Source: Phlyctochytrium arcticum (taxonomy: Eukaryota; Chytridiomycota; Chytridiomycetes; Chytridiales; Chytridiaceae). From it: a stretch of 64,000 nt of DNA. The position numbers and the translations under genes were made by a program. The DNA lies in assembly GCA_025602905.1 (NCBI GenBank), contig JAHLKI010000022.1, positions 372,001 to 436,000 on the forward strand, written 5' to 3'. Shown piece by piece: positions 23,475 through 34,600 of this stretch; within the stretch, counting starts at the first letter, position 1; the number at the start of each line of letters is the position of its first letter. The notes below the pieces were generated by a model. The model did no database searches. It saw only the letters and a program-made list of their open reading frames with translations, and had not been told where the DNA came from.

Positions 23475-25775
23475 ATGACTACTCAGCTGACAATCTACTT
23501 GCTGCTGGTGCTGGCGTTGGCCGTCCTCCTGCTGCCGACGCAGGTCGCGGCCTTTGGCGCCGGAAACATCGCGTCCATTTCCTATGTGGAGGGCAAGGCA
23601 TTCCGGCACGGTGATATCGAAGGTCAGTGAACGACTTTCTTCGCAAGTACTACATGATGAACTAACGAGCTTCAACCTCTGCAGATGTCCTTGCGTCGAT
23701 TGTCATGACCCCGGGCTTGATTGGCCTTTTGAGCAAGAAATTTAGCTCTTTGGACATCAAGCGGGTTTATTTTGGTAAGTTTCCCGTTATCAATGTGCGC
23801 TTGATCCAAACTGACTGACTTTTAAAATATAGGAAACTGGCTGCGTGATTATTCTCAGGCAATTGATGTAGGAACTCTTTCCAAAGGCCTGGCCAAATCC
23901 ACCCTGGTTACTCTTGTAGCCGTTCTCGGGTTCATGGCATTTGGCTATGGCACCGAAGAATTTGAAGTCACCGAAGAGCGACTAGGCTGTTACCGCGCCG
24001 AAGAGCACATCGACAATCCCAAAGGCTATGCCGAAGGTCAAGATGCCCGTCGCTACGACCAGGGGCTACGGGGACCTATCGATCCGCGTGAAATGGAGGT
24101 TGATCCGCGCACGGGAATGAAGAATTTCATTGCGAATGAGCAAGGGGGGTGGGCTACTTCTACCGCCTATGTGCGTCGCTCACTGGAAAACTCGATTCAG
24201 CAGTACCGCCAGGGCAACCACCATGAAGCGCTACGATTGCTGGGCCAGGCCCTGCACACCGTCGAGGATTTCCCTGCCCATACCAATTTCGTTGAATTGG
24301 CACTGATTGAGTTGGGACATACTCAAGTGTTTCCTTTTGTGGGAGAAGCGACCGCGTTTCGCCAAAACAATGGTCGCCCCATCTATCCCATTGTAACTGG
24401 AACTTTTGGTGGAACGGATTTTATTCACTCGCTTTTGGGTGAAGCCACCGACCACGTGGCTTCAACGTCCATCTCGAGTCTTAGCACGGATATGCAAAAG
24501 GCCAAACAGTCATTCGACTCCCGTAGCTTGCCCGACCTCCTCAACAATGTTCCCGGAATGGGCGATCTGTCCCGCGAAGCCGACGAGATCAGCCGAGCCA
24601 GTGCAGCCGGCGGCGGCGACCCCAACAATCTCAACATTGAAGAGCTCAAAGCTAAAATTTGGCGTATACTGGTCGTCCGCGACAAAATTGTAAAGTCGGT
24701 GGCCGTCACCATTGACAAGATCCCGGGTTTGAGTTGGGTCACGGAAAAGATTTCCGAGACTGTTCAGCTCTTTGTGCTCAGTAACCTTGAACCCCTACTC
24801 AAGCCCCTCATCCAGCAGGTAGTGGGAAAACTACAAAACACGTCGGCTGAGGTGGTCGATTCGGCTACTCAAAAGGAAGTGTTTACCAACCCCCATTGCT
24901 CTGATCCCACGCACTCGATGCTCTCCAAGGATCACTTTGACTTGCACACCAACGAGGTAAAAATCATTTCAATCACTTATCCTACCCATCTTATCTTACC
25001 TATAAAAAATCTCTAGCCTGCAGGACTAGTAGGTAAAGTCATTGTCGAACACGTCGCAAAAGCCGTCGTCAAAGCCTGGACCTCCAACGACCAAAACGCC
25101 AGCAACGAAGCCATCAATACCGCCATGCAAGTCTTTTTCCACCCCGCCGACCTCGGTTTCCCCAAAACCCCATTCCAGCAGGAAATGATGAATGTCGTCC
25201 GCGGGTGGGCCGATGCCAATCGGGCTGCGGTTGCGCAGTTGGATAAACGATCTGTAGAGGCTGGATTGAATAAACGGCATCCGGCTCCTGGAGCCAAAAT
25301 TGAGGCTCCCGTGTTTATGCAGCGAGCGGCGTTTGAGCCTACTGGTGGACACCAGCAACACCAACAACAGCAGCAGTATCCGCCCGCTACCAATACTGGG
25401 TATGGAAATAATAGCTACGGACAACAGCAAGCTGCGGCTCCTGGGTATGGTGGTGGTGGATACCAACAGCAACGGCAACAACAGCCTGGATACGGTCACC
25501 CCCCTGCTCCATCCGGCTACGGCTACCAACAAAACACTAACCAAGGGTATGCCCCGCCGGCCGGCTACCCCCCACCTCAACAAGCACCACCCCCTGCGGG
25601 AGCGTACGGGTACAATCAACAACAACAGCAACCGCAGGGATACGGAAACCAACCAGGACAGGGTGGATATGGAACGCAGCAACCCCCGCACCAGCAAGGG
25701 TATCCCGGTGGATATAACCAGCACCATCAGTCCGGTGGTGGAGGTGGTGGGTATCCAGGCAACTCAGGATACTAA
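23475..25775 (+). CDS. het-C: HET-C-type heterokaryon incompatibility protein
   Basis: A homologue of the Neurospora HET-C / Het-C family (PF07217), implicated in vegetative incompatibility in ascomycetes but widespread in fungi where its basic role is unclear. Exons 23475-23622, 23685-23774, 23833-24956 and 25017-25775 join in frame to 706 residues. A signal peptide (TIYLLLVLALAVLLLPTQVAA) precedes FGAGNIASISYVEGKAFRHGDIED, the conserved N-terminus. Further family blocks are YFGNWLRDYSQAIDVGTL, LGQALHTVEDFPAHTNFVEL and ALIELGH. A second hydrophobic segment (TLVTLVAVLGFMAFGYG) follows near residue 90. From about residue 565 the tail is Gln, Gly, Tyr and Pro-rich (QQHQQQQQY, GYGGGGYQQQ), like the Gly-rich tail of Neurospora HET-C. 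Whether it governs incompatibility here cannot be told from sequence. Confidence 0.93.
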
Positions 25776-26148
25776 AAAAGTTCTTTTGTAAAGGATTACT
25801 TGTCATCCCTCCCCAACCATGTTATTGAATCAACTGTTTTTGTCTTTTTGGTTTTGGGTAAAGAAAAACCTTCCGTGGACGATTTGCCCCAGATCTTATC
25901 ACTTCATGTGGATTTTTTTTCTGCTCGACGGTTTGAATAAAAAAAATGTATTACAGTACTGTGCACATGCTATCTAGACAAGGGGGGCTACAGTAATAAG
26001 TAAACTATGGAAAGTACCAAAAGGTGGCAAATCAGGACTACATACATAGGCAAGATTGAAAGTTGTAATGTAGATCACTACATATGCAGTCCTGCAGCTT
26101 TTCCACAAAGTCTCAAAAGATGGCTCTGATCTTTAAAGTATCTTCATG
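25776..26148. other. Intergenic downstream of HET-C
   Basis: AT-rich 373 bases with AATAAA at about 25935-25940, a plausible poly(A) signal for the HET-C gene. No gene was seen. Confidence 0.5.
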
Positions 26149-27022
26149 TTCCCGCCCGCAGTCAGGCGTTCTGGCAAGTTCTCTGAAATCTCTTGTTTCA
26201 GTCTTTCAAACGCTTTCCGGTGCGCGTCCGTAGCAGTAACGGTGGTCTGCCTAAGGCTTGCATTCCGATCCTGAATCTGATTAAGTTCCGGTGCCACGCG
26301 CTTGTAGAGCAACACGGGCCGAAGACGGTGCAAGCCAGGCCCCCCGCAGATGATACGATGACCAGACCACTCTTGTCCCTTCTCGTTTAGTCACTGTGAT
26401 CACGTGCATTTGATGGACTTTGAGACCAAAAGCTAGAGCCAAAGCAAGGAAGAGACGTAGAGTTTAGCTCTTGATGACAGGAGAAAATGTTTCATTTTAG
26501 TCGATTCCACCTTCTTGGCGGACGGACGACCAACCGAGCTTTTCCAGCGAACTACACGACGATTGGCAACGCGCTTTCGTTTGATTACCCAGCGACAAGA
26601 GCACTCGGTTCATAATCTTGCCCCAAACCACGGCACAAATGCACGATGCCCTTGACGAAAACAAAGTCCTTGGCCACATGCGCCTGTCCGCTCTGTAATG
26701 GCCATCGCCATCAATCAGGCCTGCGGGCAGAGCCTCGCGGACCTCGATCGGCTCGCGCAGTAGATCCAAGAGGGATCTGAAGATCTTTGTCTTGGAGCTG
26801 CTGCTCCATTAACGTCTTGACTGTGACCATCTCCTTCGCTCTCCAAGCAACATCGTTCTTCAGCAACTCTAGTTGCACTTGAAGGGTGTCATTCAATGCC
26901 TTCAGACCTGAGACTCGTCCGCAACATATTTCGGACACAAGTACAAATGCGTCATGCAATGCAAGTGCTTGTTGTTCCCAATCATGCCGTAAGACGTCAG
27001 CCCTTAATGTCATATATTGCAT
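26149..27022 (-). pseudogene. Decayed minus-strand coding remnant with coiled-coil character
   Basis: Three minus-strand stretches in different frames read like protein. From ATG at 27022, MQYMTLRADVLRHDWEQQAL leads to a coiled-coil-like segment (KALNDTLQVQLELLKNDVAW, VKTLMEQQLQDKDLQ). A one-base frame change near 26775 then gives LLDLLREPIEVREALPAGLI. Near 26320-26149 there is another helical segment (RKAFERLKQEISENLPERL) ending in TAA. No intron explains the frame changes well. I read this as a broken gene of unknown family, probably continuous with the remnant at 27726-28448. A spliced intact gene is the alternative. Confidence 0.35.
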
Positions 27023-27725
27023 TGCCAATGCTCCCGACTCCTTTCAAAGCGTGTGATGACCATCCCTGGCTCGTTCCCGGGATTCGACGGAAATCCGTCA
27101 TCCGTCGCACCCGAACATACGCTACACAATCGAATATCAAGATTCCAGCTCTTGGATAATGGCCCACAAATGCAGCTCGCGCGGTGCGCTTTTTGGATGG
27201 AAGCGGGAATTTTCCGACCAGTTCCTTTAATGAACGCTTTTACTGGTTTTGGAACCCAAACGTTGTTCCAAGAATATCATCACTGGTACTTGCTGCTGCA
27301 CGAACAAATTCGGAAATGAGATCCTGCACGCGTCCCAAAATTGCGCAGTGTGACTAAAGTGTGGTTTTGTATTGTTATGCGCGATCTGAGACATTTTTCG
27401 CGGAGTCTGCAACTTCGACTTTGTCTTGGTTTGTTCCTTTGGAAAACAAAGATAAAAGAGCTTGATTAGCACAATGCCTAGCAAGTTTCGTAAGGCCCGA
27501 TTTAGTACTTATATGGTCTCTTTCCGCCAGGAAGTCGCCTTTGGCATATCCCAACAGGGCTCGGAACCGTTGCTTCACACCATCAACCATAAGGCTGTGG
27601 GCTGGGCATTGCTAGGGGTGGGGTCATCCCCATCGGCGAGCCAAACGCACCATACCAATTCGGGCGTACAAACAACTCCTAGCTCATCCAATCTCCGTCA
27701 CAGCGTACGCGCCGGAGGAGGGAAT

Positions 27726-28448
27726 TCAACCCGCGCCGGCTGCACAATCATCCCGACCTCTTTTGACAAAGATCCGAAAGACATGTACTGGTCCATGCTC
27801 CACCTTCAACCAATGGGTTAATTTTGGATACGCAATGACCCTCATGTTTCTCATATGCCAGTCGCACCACCCGAATCCCTCCTCCAAAGTCAATTGCAAA
27901 GGATTGGTTTGCCCGTCCGCTTTTCGGCACAATGTAAAATCAGGATGCGTAAAACTGGTGCCAATATCCCATGTGTTGGGCCATCGGATGGTTTCCGACA
28001 ACTTGACCTAGCCCATTAAGGCCGCCAATATGTTTAAATCCGGTTGATGATCATCGGCCTTCATGATCGCCAACCTCTCATCCGCTTCCTGCTCGGTCGG
28101 GAAACTGATGTGGCCAAAGTTCACGATACCTTTCAACTTTTGGGCGATCTTGAGCTACAGGAACTGAACAGACGTGTCATCCTTAGCGACGGCAGACACC
28201 TCCTAGGTGAAATGTTTTGGATCACCGGCATCTTGACGGTCAGGATCTTCGACGGTTAGATATACGCAGGTGCAGCGCAGATCGGGACGACAAGATGTCG
28301 TCGCTACTGACAGGTGTGGTAGTAGATCAGTGGAAATTGCGGGAAGCGTTTGCAAGCCGCATGAACCCGCAAGCGCTGGCAGCTGGCAGTAAGCGGTATG
28401 GTTAATGAACTTGGTAAAGTCCGCCCGACCGAGTCCCCTCGCGAACAA
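27726..28448 (-). pseudogene. Pseudogene interrupted by three in-frame TAG codons
   Basis: One minus-strand frame stays protein-like over about 720 bases but is cut by TAG at 28203-28205, 28155-28157 and 28008-28010. Between the stops it reads SAVAKDDTSVQFL, then LKIAQKLKGIVNFGHISFPT, then ALMG, and after the third stop VKLSETIRWPNTWDIGTSFT and WCDWHMRNMRVIAYPKLTHW. It ends in TGA at 27726. Window genes such as BCKDHA, the transporter and the protease end at TAG, so TAG is not reassigned here. All three stops could come from CAG (or TGG) by a single transition. The family is not recognised. Confidence 0.55.
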
Positions 28449-28575
28449 TCAAGTCGCGATCTAATTGCGAAGGATGCTACGGCGAATGCTGGACGCGATG
28501 CGATATTCCAAGTTGTTTCTTTGGTGCAGAAGTGGTACAGCTACATAGACATTATTTCAAGCCATTTTTTCATCG

Positions 28576-28646
28576 GCATTGGTGGTTTAGTGGTAAAATT
28601 GCCGCTTGCCATGCGGCAGCCCCGGGTTCGATTCCCGGCCAATGCA
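28576..28646 (+). tRNA. tRNA-Gly(GCC)
   Basis: A complete 71-base tRNA. The acceptor GCATTGG pairs with CCAATGC, followed by discriminator A. The D-arm contains GGTTTAGTGGTAAAA, the anticodon arm is GCCGC-TTGCCAT-GCGGC with anticodon GCC, and the T-arm is CCGGG-TTCGATT-CCCGG. No intron. T-runs downstream at about 28660-28680 can end Pol III transcription. The tRNA sits at the edge of the gene-poor island. Confidence 0.97.
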
Positions 28647-31458
28647 CAATTCAGATCATTCTTTTTCATATTTTTTTTCCATTTTTCTAGCACCAGGAGG
28701 ACTTAGTACATCTGGAATAGTCATGAATTTTGCCAGTGCTTGTATCGACTATTCGCTGAGTGGATGTTTGCTAGTCGGTGCATCTTTGTTATTCATCATT
28801 AGGCCGGCGATGGTAAGAAACTTAGAAAAGAGGGTCTGAATTATAGCTTCTTGTAGCACTGATATGTAGTGCTTATATGGAGAAAGTTCAACATCTAGCT
28901 CATCATGAGAAGATTATATTTTCATGTGTATTTAGGATCTGTGTGGGGATGGCTGATATCATTCTCTCATTTTATTTCACAATCCGGGTTTGAGAGTTAC
29001 GTTCGTAGTAGACTTTTCACATTCCCCCGAACCTGAGGGATTTTTTATGCTGTGGTTTACGATGCTTCCTGCCGGATGTCTGTTGTGCCAGTAGTCCATT
29101 CCATGCCGGTAGTTATTCACATTTATGAGACAGGTTCTTTGCGATCATTTTATTCCTTAGCCAAATCTTTACTTTGGAGTATATAACTTTTGTATCTTCA
29201 TTTCCCGGATGTACTTGCCAAGCCCATTATTCTGATGTCTTTTCTTCAACTGATGCTTTTATTTCAGTAAGATGGCTAACTTCCTTCTCTCACTTTATTC
29301 CCACGATTGGGTATTTAGCGTTGTTTTTGGAAGGATGCGTCTTTACATCCTCCGAATTTGAGGAAAATATTCCTGCTTGGGGAAACTTGCGGTGGATGCC
29401 TCTAGGAGAACACCATGATTCCGATTGCCGATAGCTACTTACATTATGACAGAGGTTATTTCCGATACTTTCATTTCCTCCGCTTCAAAAATCTTTAGTT
29501 TCGTGCCTATATATTAGTCTGCCCAGAATTCCTTATTCGAGAAGAGCTCTCACCCATTTTCAATCGCTGCCTACCTGATAAAAATGCTAGAGTTATCCAT
29601 TGATTCCGTACAGGTGATTTCCATCGGAACGAACTCATTTATTAATTACCAAATGAACTATTTGTTAATCACAAATACGGGTCCGCTGATGAGGGTCTCT
29701 TTGTTACCAAAGCGGGATTGTCAACAAGCAAGGGTTTTCCGTTTTCAATGCTACCTTTTTTAAACCTGCAGGAGTAAGGCGTCGCTGGGGCCTCGTGGGG
29801 CATTCACGGTAAGCATGTAGTTCTTCTTGATATTCTCTGGTGCCGTAACTAAACCAAATGTTTCTTGCGTTTAAGGTTTCGCATGGGGTTGGAGTACATC
29901 TCAAAAGTCGGAAGCAGGCCGTACTGTCGACTTGGCATGAGTTCTCTTCGGCTCTTCTCTCGCCGTGCATGTAACGATTGATCTACCAGCATATGCTGCA
30001 TATTGACGTTCCTCGCATGCGATGCTGGGTTATGACCATCAGATGAATACTGGATTGATTTGATCACCACAAAGTCCCATGACAAATAGAGCAGAAATTT
30101 CCCCTGGATTATATACGCTGCAGGCAATATTGCAATTTTTGCCTTCGATGTCACGGCAATGGTCTTGAGGAGAACATTTCCGATACCCCACAGATTCGAT
30201 ACTCGGTACACCATAACGGATGCTGCGCAGTGCTTCCGATGTGTCCGTGGGGAGAGGAGAAGGAGAAGGGGACGACCCCGTTTGTGCGGGGCATTTGGAA
30301 TTTATCTTGGTAGCATATGGGGGCGGCCCTCCTGCGCTCTTGGTTCAATGCCTTTCAGGGCAAGTGAGGATAGCGCAGGACTGGAATTCTTAACTGGCAG
30401 GGCTATGGATTTAACCATCATCCTCCACGTTTTGGGAAGTCAACGAGCGGGGATTTTTAAAAGTGGTGCTGACCATGGTGCTGACCTACCTCCGTGATTT
30501 TTTTTGGGGACGTCAACTCGATCCAACTCCTTCCATTCTTCAATGATTCTTGATTCAGCACTGACTCACGGTATTTCCTGGTGACACGATGGGCCGCGTG
30601 CTGGTGAGCGGCGATAGCGACAGGTGGACAGGTTGTTTGCTATCTACGAGTAGAAAGTACCCGAGCAGCAAGGGACAAAGAAGCAGACCAGACGCTGATA
30701 CCCCCTGAAAACTGTGACGACCTGCATGCACTCCGACAACCCACTTTGCTTTTTTAGTCTCCGGTTCCGACCATTTGTACGATAGTTATGGTGTGCCTTG
30801 CCGCTGGATGACCTCCTCATTGTTGTGCAAGGGCAAGCTACTGTACCTTGGGCCCTGGGTGCTGAATGGCAATCATGTTGTTTCCTTTGGGGTGATCCGT
30901 CCGACATATCACATTCCGGAATTGCCATCAAAAGAACAAGCAAGACAACAATCGGGATTATGATGATTGGCTGATTGATGGGCGAAAACTGATGTGATAT
31001 TGAGCCAGACTAGCCTGACTAGGTAATGTATCGTACTTGAGATCAATGAAACGCGTTTTTTCTCTTGTCTGATACTGGTAGACGCACTATTCTCTGGTCT
31101 AAACCAGAGTCCTAGGGGTCTGGGGTCCGCCAATTTCGTCCGCGTTTCAAGTGTCCCATTTTCGGCGGCATAGTCACCCGATGCCATTATTTATTTTGGA
31201 CGTCCGAATACCCTTGTTCTAAAACTTTCCCGATCCAATCTTGGTCTCTTCATTAAAATTCATCCAAAATCGCCTCTCTTCGTCCGTCACTTTGTTGTCA
31301 ACCCGATCCGTTCTACTCCTTGTGCTTGTTTGTTGAGGAATTTTCTCCCATTCTTGAAGTTCCCACTTTCGCAAGCGAAAAATATCATTAGGCAGAAATT
31401 TCTATTCCCATCTACATATATATACTAATCTACTATACTAATCTACTTTACTCCTATT
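28647..31458. other. Gene-poor island, left part
   Basis: About 2.8 kb without a convincing gene. Open frames are short and frame-shuffled. It contains the diverged tandem duplication listed separately. Base composition shifts to AT-rich between 28.65 and 29.7 kb. Confidence 0.5.
28948..29480. repeat. Diverged tandem duplication, about 323-base period
   Basis: The block starting GATGGCTGATATCATTCTCT at about 28948 recurs as GATGGCTAACTTCCTTCTCT at about 29271. The two copies can be followed for about 200 bases (TTTATTTCAC versus TTTATTCCCA; CCCGAACCTGAGG versus TCCGAATTTGAGG; ATTTATGAGACAGG versus ATTATGACAGAGG). Identity is perhaps 60 percent by eye. No coding function is evident. Confidence 0.5.
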
Positions 31459-31619
31459 CTACTCTTTATCCTGCGCTACAACGAAAAGTGATCGGAAATC
31501 TTCCCTGACTGAGGTCCCTTCAACAAATTTGCACATCTTGGCCTCTGTGATCTTCGCAAGACGTTCCAGCCGTTGTATCTCGTGAAATAAATCCTCGCTT
31601 GGTTGAAAGTACTCCAGAT
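31459..31619 (-). pseudogene. Possible terminal-exon remnant
   Basis: A minus-strand frame preceded by a good acceptor (pyrimidine-rich, CGGCGCAG) reads LEYFQPSEDLFHEIQRLERL then KMCKFVEGTSVREDFRSLFV and stops at TAG. It looks like the last exon of a gene, but I find no matching upstream exon. It may be a remnant or chance. Confidence 0.25.
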
Positions 31620-34600
31620 CTGCGCCGGTAAGTGGGTGCGAAGGCTAAGACGAAGGGCATCTGCTTGACGTGGAATCTGAATTTTCCTATGCGCGGAGGA
31701 GAGGCAGCGGATGTGAAGCAGTATGTCGTGAAGTACACGTTCAAACCGTGTAGTCAAATTTAACGGCCGCCGTATCATTGTGTTCGGTGACTTCAGCCAA
31801 ATGGATATTTGTAATATTACTCAATAGCAAAGGCTCTGTATACTATACAATTGATACGCTGTTGCTCTCTTATATGTGTATGTGTGGACTTGGCAGAGGA
31901 TGTCCGCTTGGACTTCTCTCACGACCTGCCTTTCATCCCTTATTATGCCTCTTTTCCAATCAGGAAGGCCCATCTCACTGATGACAGCTCATCTGTGATT
32001 GACTCTATGACATAGTTGACATTGCGACATCTGCTCAAGCACAGCTGAGATGAAACCCTGCTTCTGGATGTCGGGGATAATGTGCGGGCTGACACCGTAG
32101 CGCTGTGCCAATTTTAGAGCTCTTCCCCGCAGCTGCGCACGGGGCTACTAATATTGTTCAAACAACATCATATGCACCAGCAGTCTTTGTCACCAAAGTC
32201 GGACCGAAAAGAATACCGAAAGGATACGCGAGCAATTCAGACATCGATCGCTAGCAATGGGGGGATGCTCACTTGAACTACAGGCTGGATGTGGCCTGGA
32301 GTATACTGAGCTGTCTCCGTCTTGATAGACTTGCTGAAAAGGCACTCCTGTGCTATGGCTAGTCTGATTTTCCAAATTATTTGGGTGATGTTTAGAACAT
32401 TCGTTTTCTGCAAATGCGGCTTTTCATACTTAGCCGCTACTCGTAAACAGCAAAGGTTTCAAGGATCGTGCCAAAAGTTCTGAATACCTTAACTCCATCT
32501 GGCATGGAAAATGTCATACTGTTCTTCATGACCACTCCCGCACTCCGGAGGTACCCCATTAACCTGAAAATAAGCAAAATGCCGTGTTTTTGCCGACGAT
32601 AACAATAGTATCAAGTAGTAAAGGGGTTGTGGAGCAGCAATACATTTTCGTTCAATGGTCAGAGCCGCTTGCATTGTGAGAGACAATGCATGCAGCCCTC
32701 TCCCCGCATCTTCGACAATAAAACAAACATTCCGGTCTCATGAAGAAGGTTCCATGCGGTCCCAGCTTTGGAAATTTGTCATGTTGTCCCATGTTGACAG
32801 TTTCCAATTATCCATCATTCCGCACACGATTGTCCCTTTCTTTGATCACAACCTTCCTATCCTTATTCTCCATGTGCAAAAATAGACATGGCCGTGAAGC
32901 ATCCTTCACATATTTCGAAGGGGTGTATTGAACCTGTGAGTTGCAGGGACACAACTACTCCCCAAAATCGGATCATGGGGAGATTGAACAGACCGAATTC
33001 ATATTTTCCCGCCGGAACTTTATTACCAATTCACTTTTTGGGGGTTCATTGTATAATCACTTTGACTTTATTTTTCCCACGCCAAGAACGCGTAAACTGA
33101 CCATCAGACTTTGGCACATTGGATTTCGCAGATAACATGAATACGCCCAAAAGAAATCGAGTAGGAAACGAGCAAAATCCTATCGCTGCATCTTACTGCA
33201 TTGCCTACCTGTGAATGCAGCAAACTTTCAAAGAGCCTATAAGGAGCTACTGATTATGCAAGAAAGTGGGGGTCTTACCTTCATAATTTTTGGGGGAGAC
33301 GGCATAAACAAAAAAACTAAAAAACTTCCACTTGAACTGCACAACGTTTGCGGAGAACTTACTGTTGTGGCGGTCCTCAGAAGTGTCCGATAATTTATCA
33401 GAACAGGACTCATGTACCTTTCCCAGGGCCAAGGAATATTGTAAGATATCCCTGAATTTGCAGTATTTATGTGTTTTATCAAGCTGGTGACTTTCCTTTA
33501 TGCAGATTGTTTCAAGGCATTGAGATCAGGAAACAGATCAGGCGACATAAGTGAGGATCTTTTTGTTTTCACCCGAGTCCCGTACATGAGACGAGCAGTT
33601 TGGTTTGGGATGGTCAAATGAAGAGCGCAGATGAGGGATGGGGGAAGAGGATGCCATCCTTGGCGCGACATGTTGTTGCTGGTGCGGTTGTCCCATGATT
33701 CTCGACAAAAACAAGGTTATCGGCGGCTATCCGGACAGGTGAGATTGCCGACTGGAGGTAAACGGAGGGTTCCTCCCGGCAAATGTCACACACCAAGCGA
33801 TATTTGAAACCTTGGCAAAAGCTCTACGTTCAAATGGTAGCTAATCGAAATGTTTGGCCTCGCCCGATGCGCCATGATCAACAACGAATGCGAGGATGAT
33901 GTCCCTTCGTGCAGAACAAACAACGCTGGGGAGACCCCAATCGCCACCCCAGTTGGACGTGCTGTGGGCAAGGTCACGTCGCGCTTTTCCAGAACGCTCC
34001 AAATGTCACGTCGTTCCATGGTAAGCTTTCTGTTGGAGCTGCTGCGCGATAAGCAATGTTTTTGCGCTAGGTTCTGATGATATTATTCATCCGCCTGAAT
34101 ATGGAGCAAAATGGATAGGCATTCAGTCAGGGCCTTGTGTGCGCCGGCCTTTGTCGCGAATTACGTTTTTTTTTTTTAGAAATCGGAAGCCGGAATCCAG
34201 GTCGGTCCGGGTCGTTGCAATTCACGCCGGCGCAGTAGCTCCTTCCTAACCTGATCACGGCGAGCAAAGGGAAGCGGAGCGGGTGTTCGTATCGTGGAAA
34301 AGAGGGAAGCGAATGTATGAAGCGCCGAAGGGAGGGCGACAAAGGAACAGCAGCCCGGACCCGAAATGTCCAAACAACAAACGACTGAATAGGGGGGAAA
34401 ACAACAACGACTCGGGTACGAATACTCGGAGAAACACTCGAGAGCTATGTACATGAGTGAATGGCGATATGTCAACAATGGCCACGTTACACGCGATGCT
34501 TTGAAGTGCCGGTTGTCGGCTGGCCGCAAATTTAGGTTTGGCTCTCCCGTTTACCAAGGGAACCAACGGACGTTCGGGTAAGGGAGAACCTCAATGAGTT

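Noticed and set aside
27474..27821. Plus-strand ATG frame of 115 codons
   Set aside because: It overlaps minus-strand segments with more coding-like composition and ends without any known motif, so it is probably a shadow of the decayed minus-strand gene.
28010..28203. TAG reassigned to an amino acid in the minus-strand frame
   Set aside because: Several clear genes in the window end at TAG at family-conserved C-termini, so TAG works as a stop here and the frame is a pseudogene.
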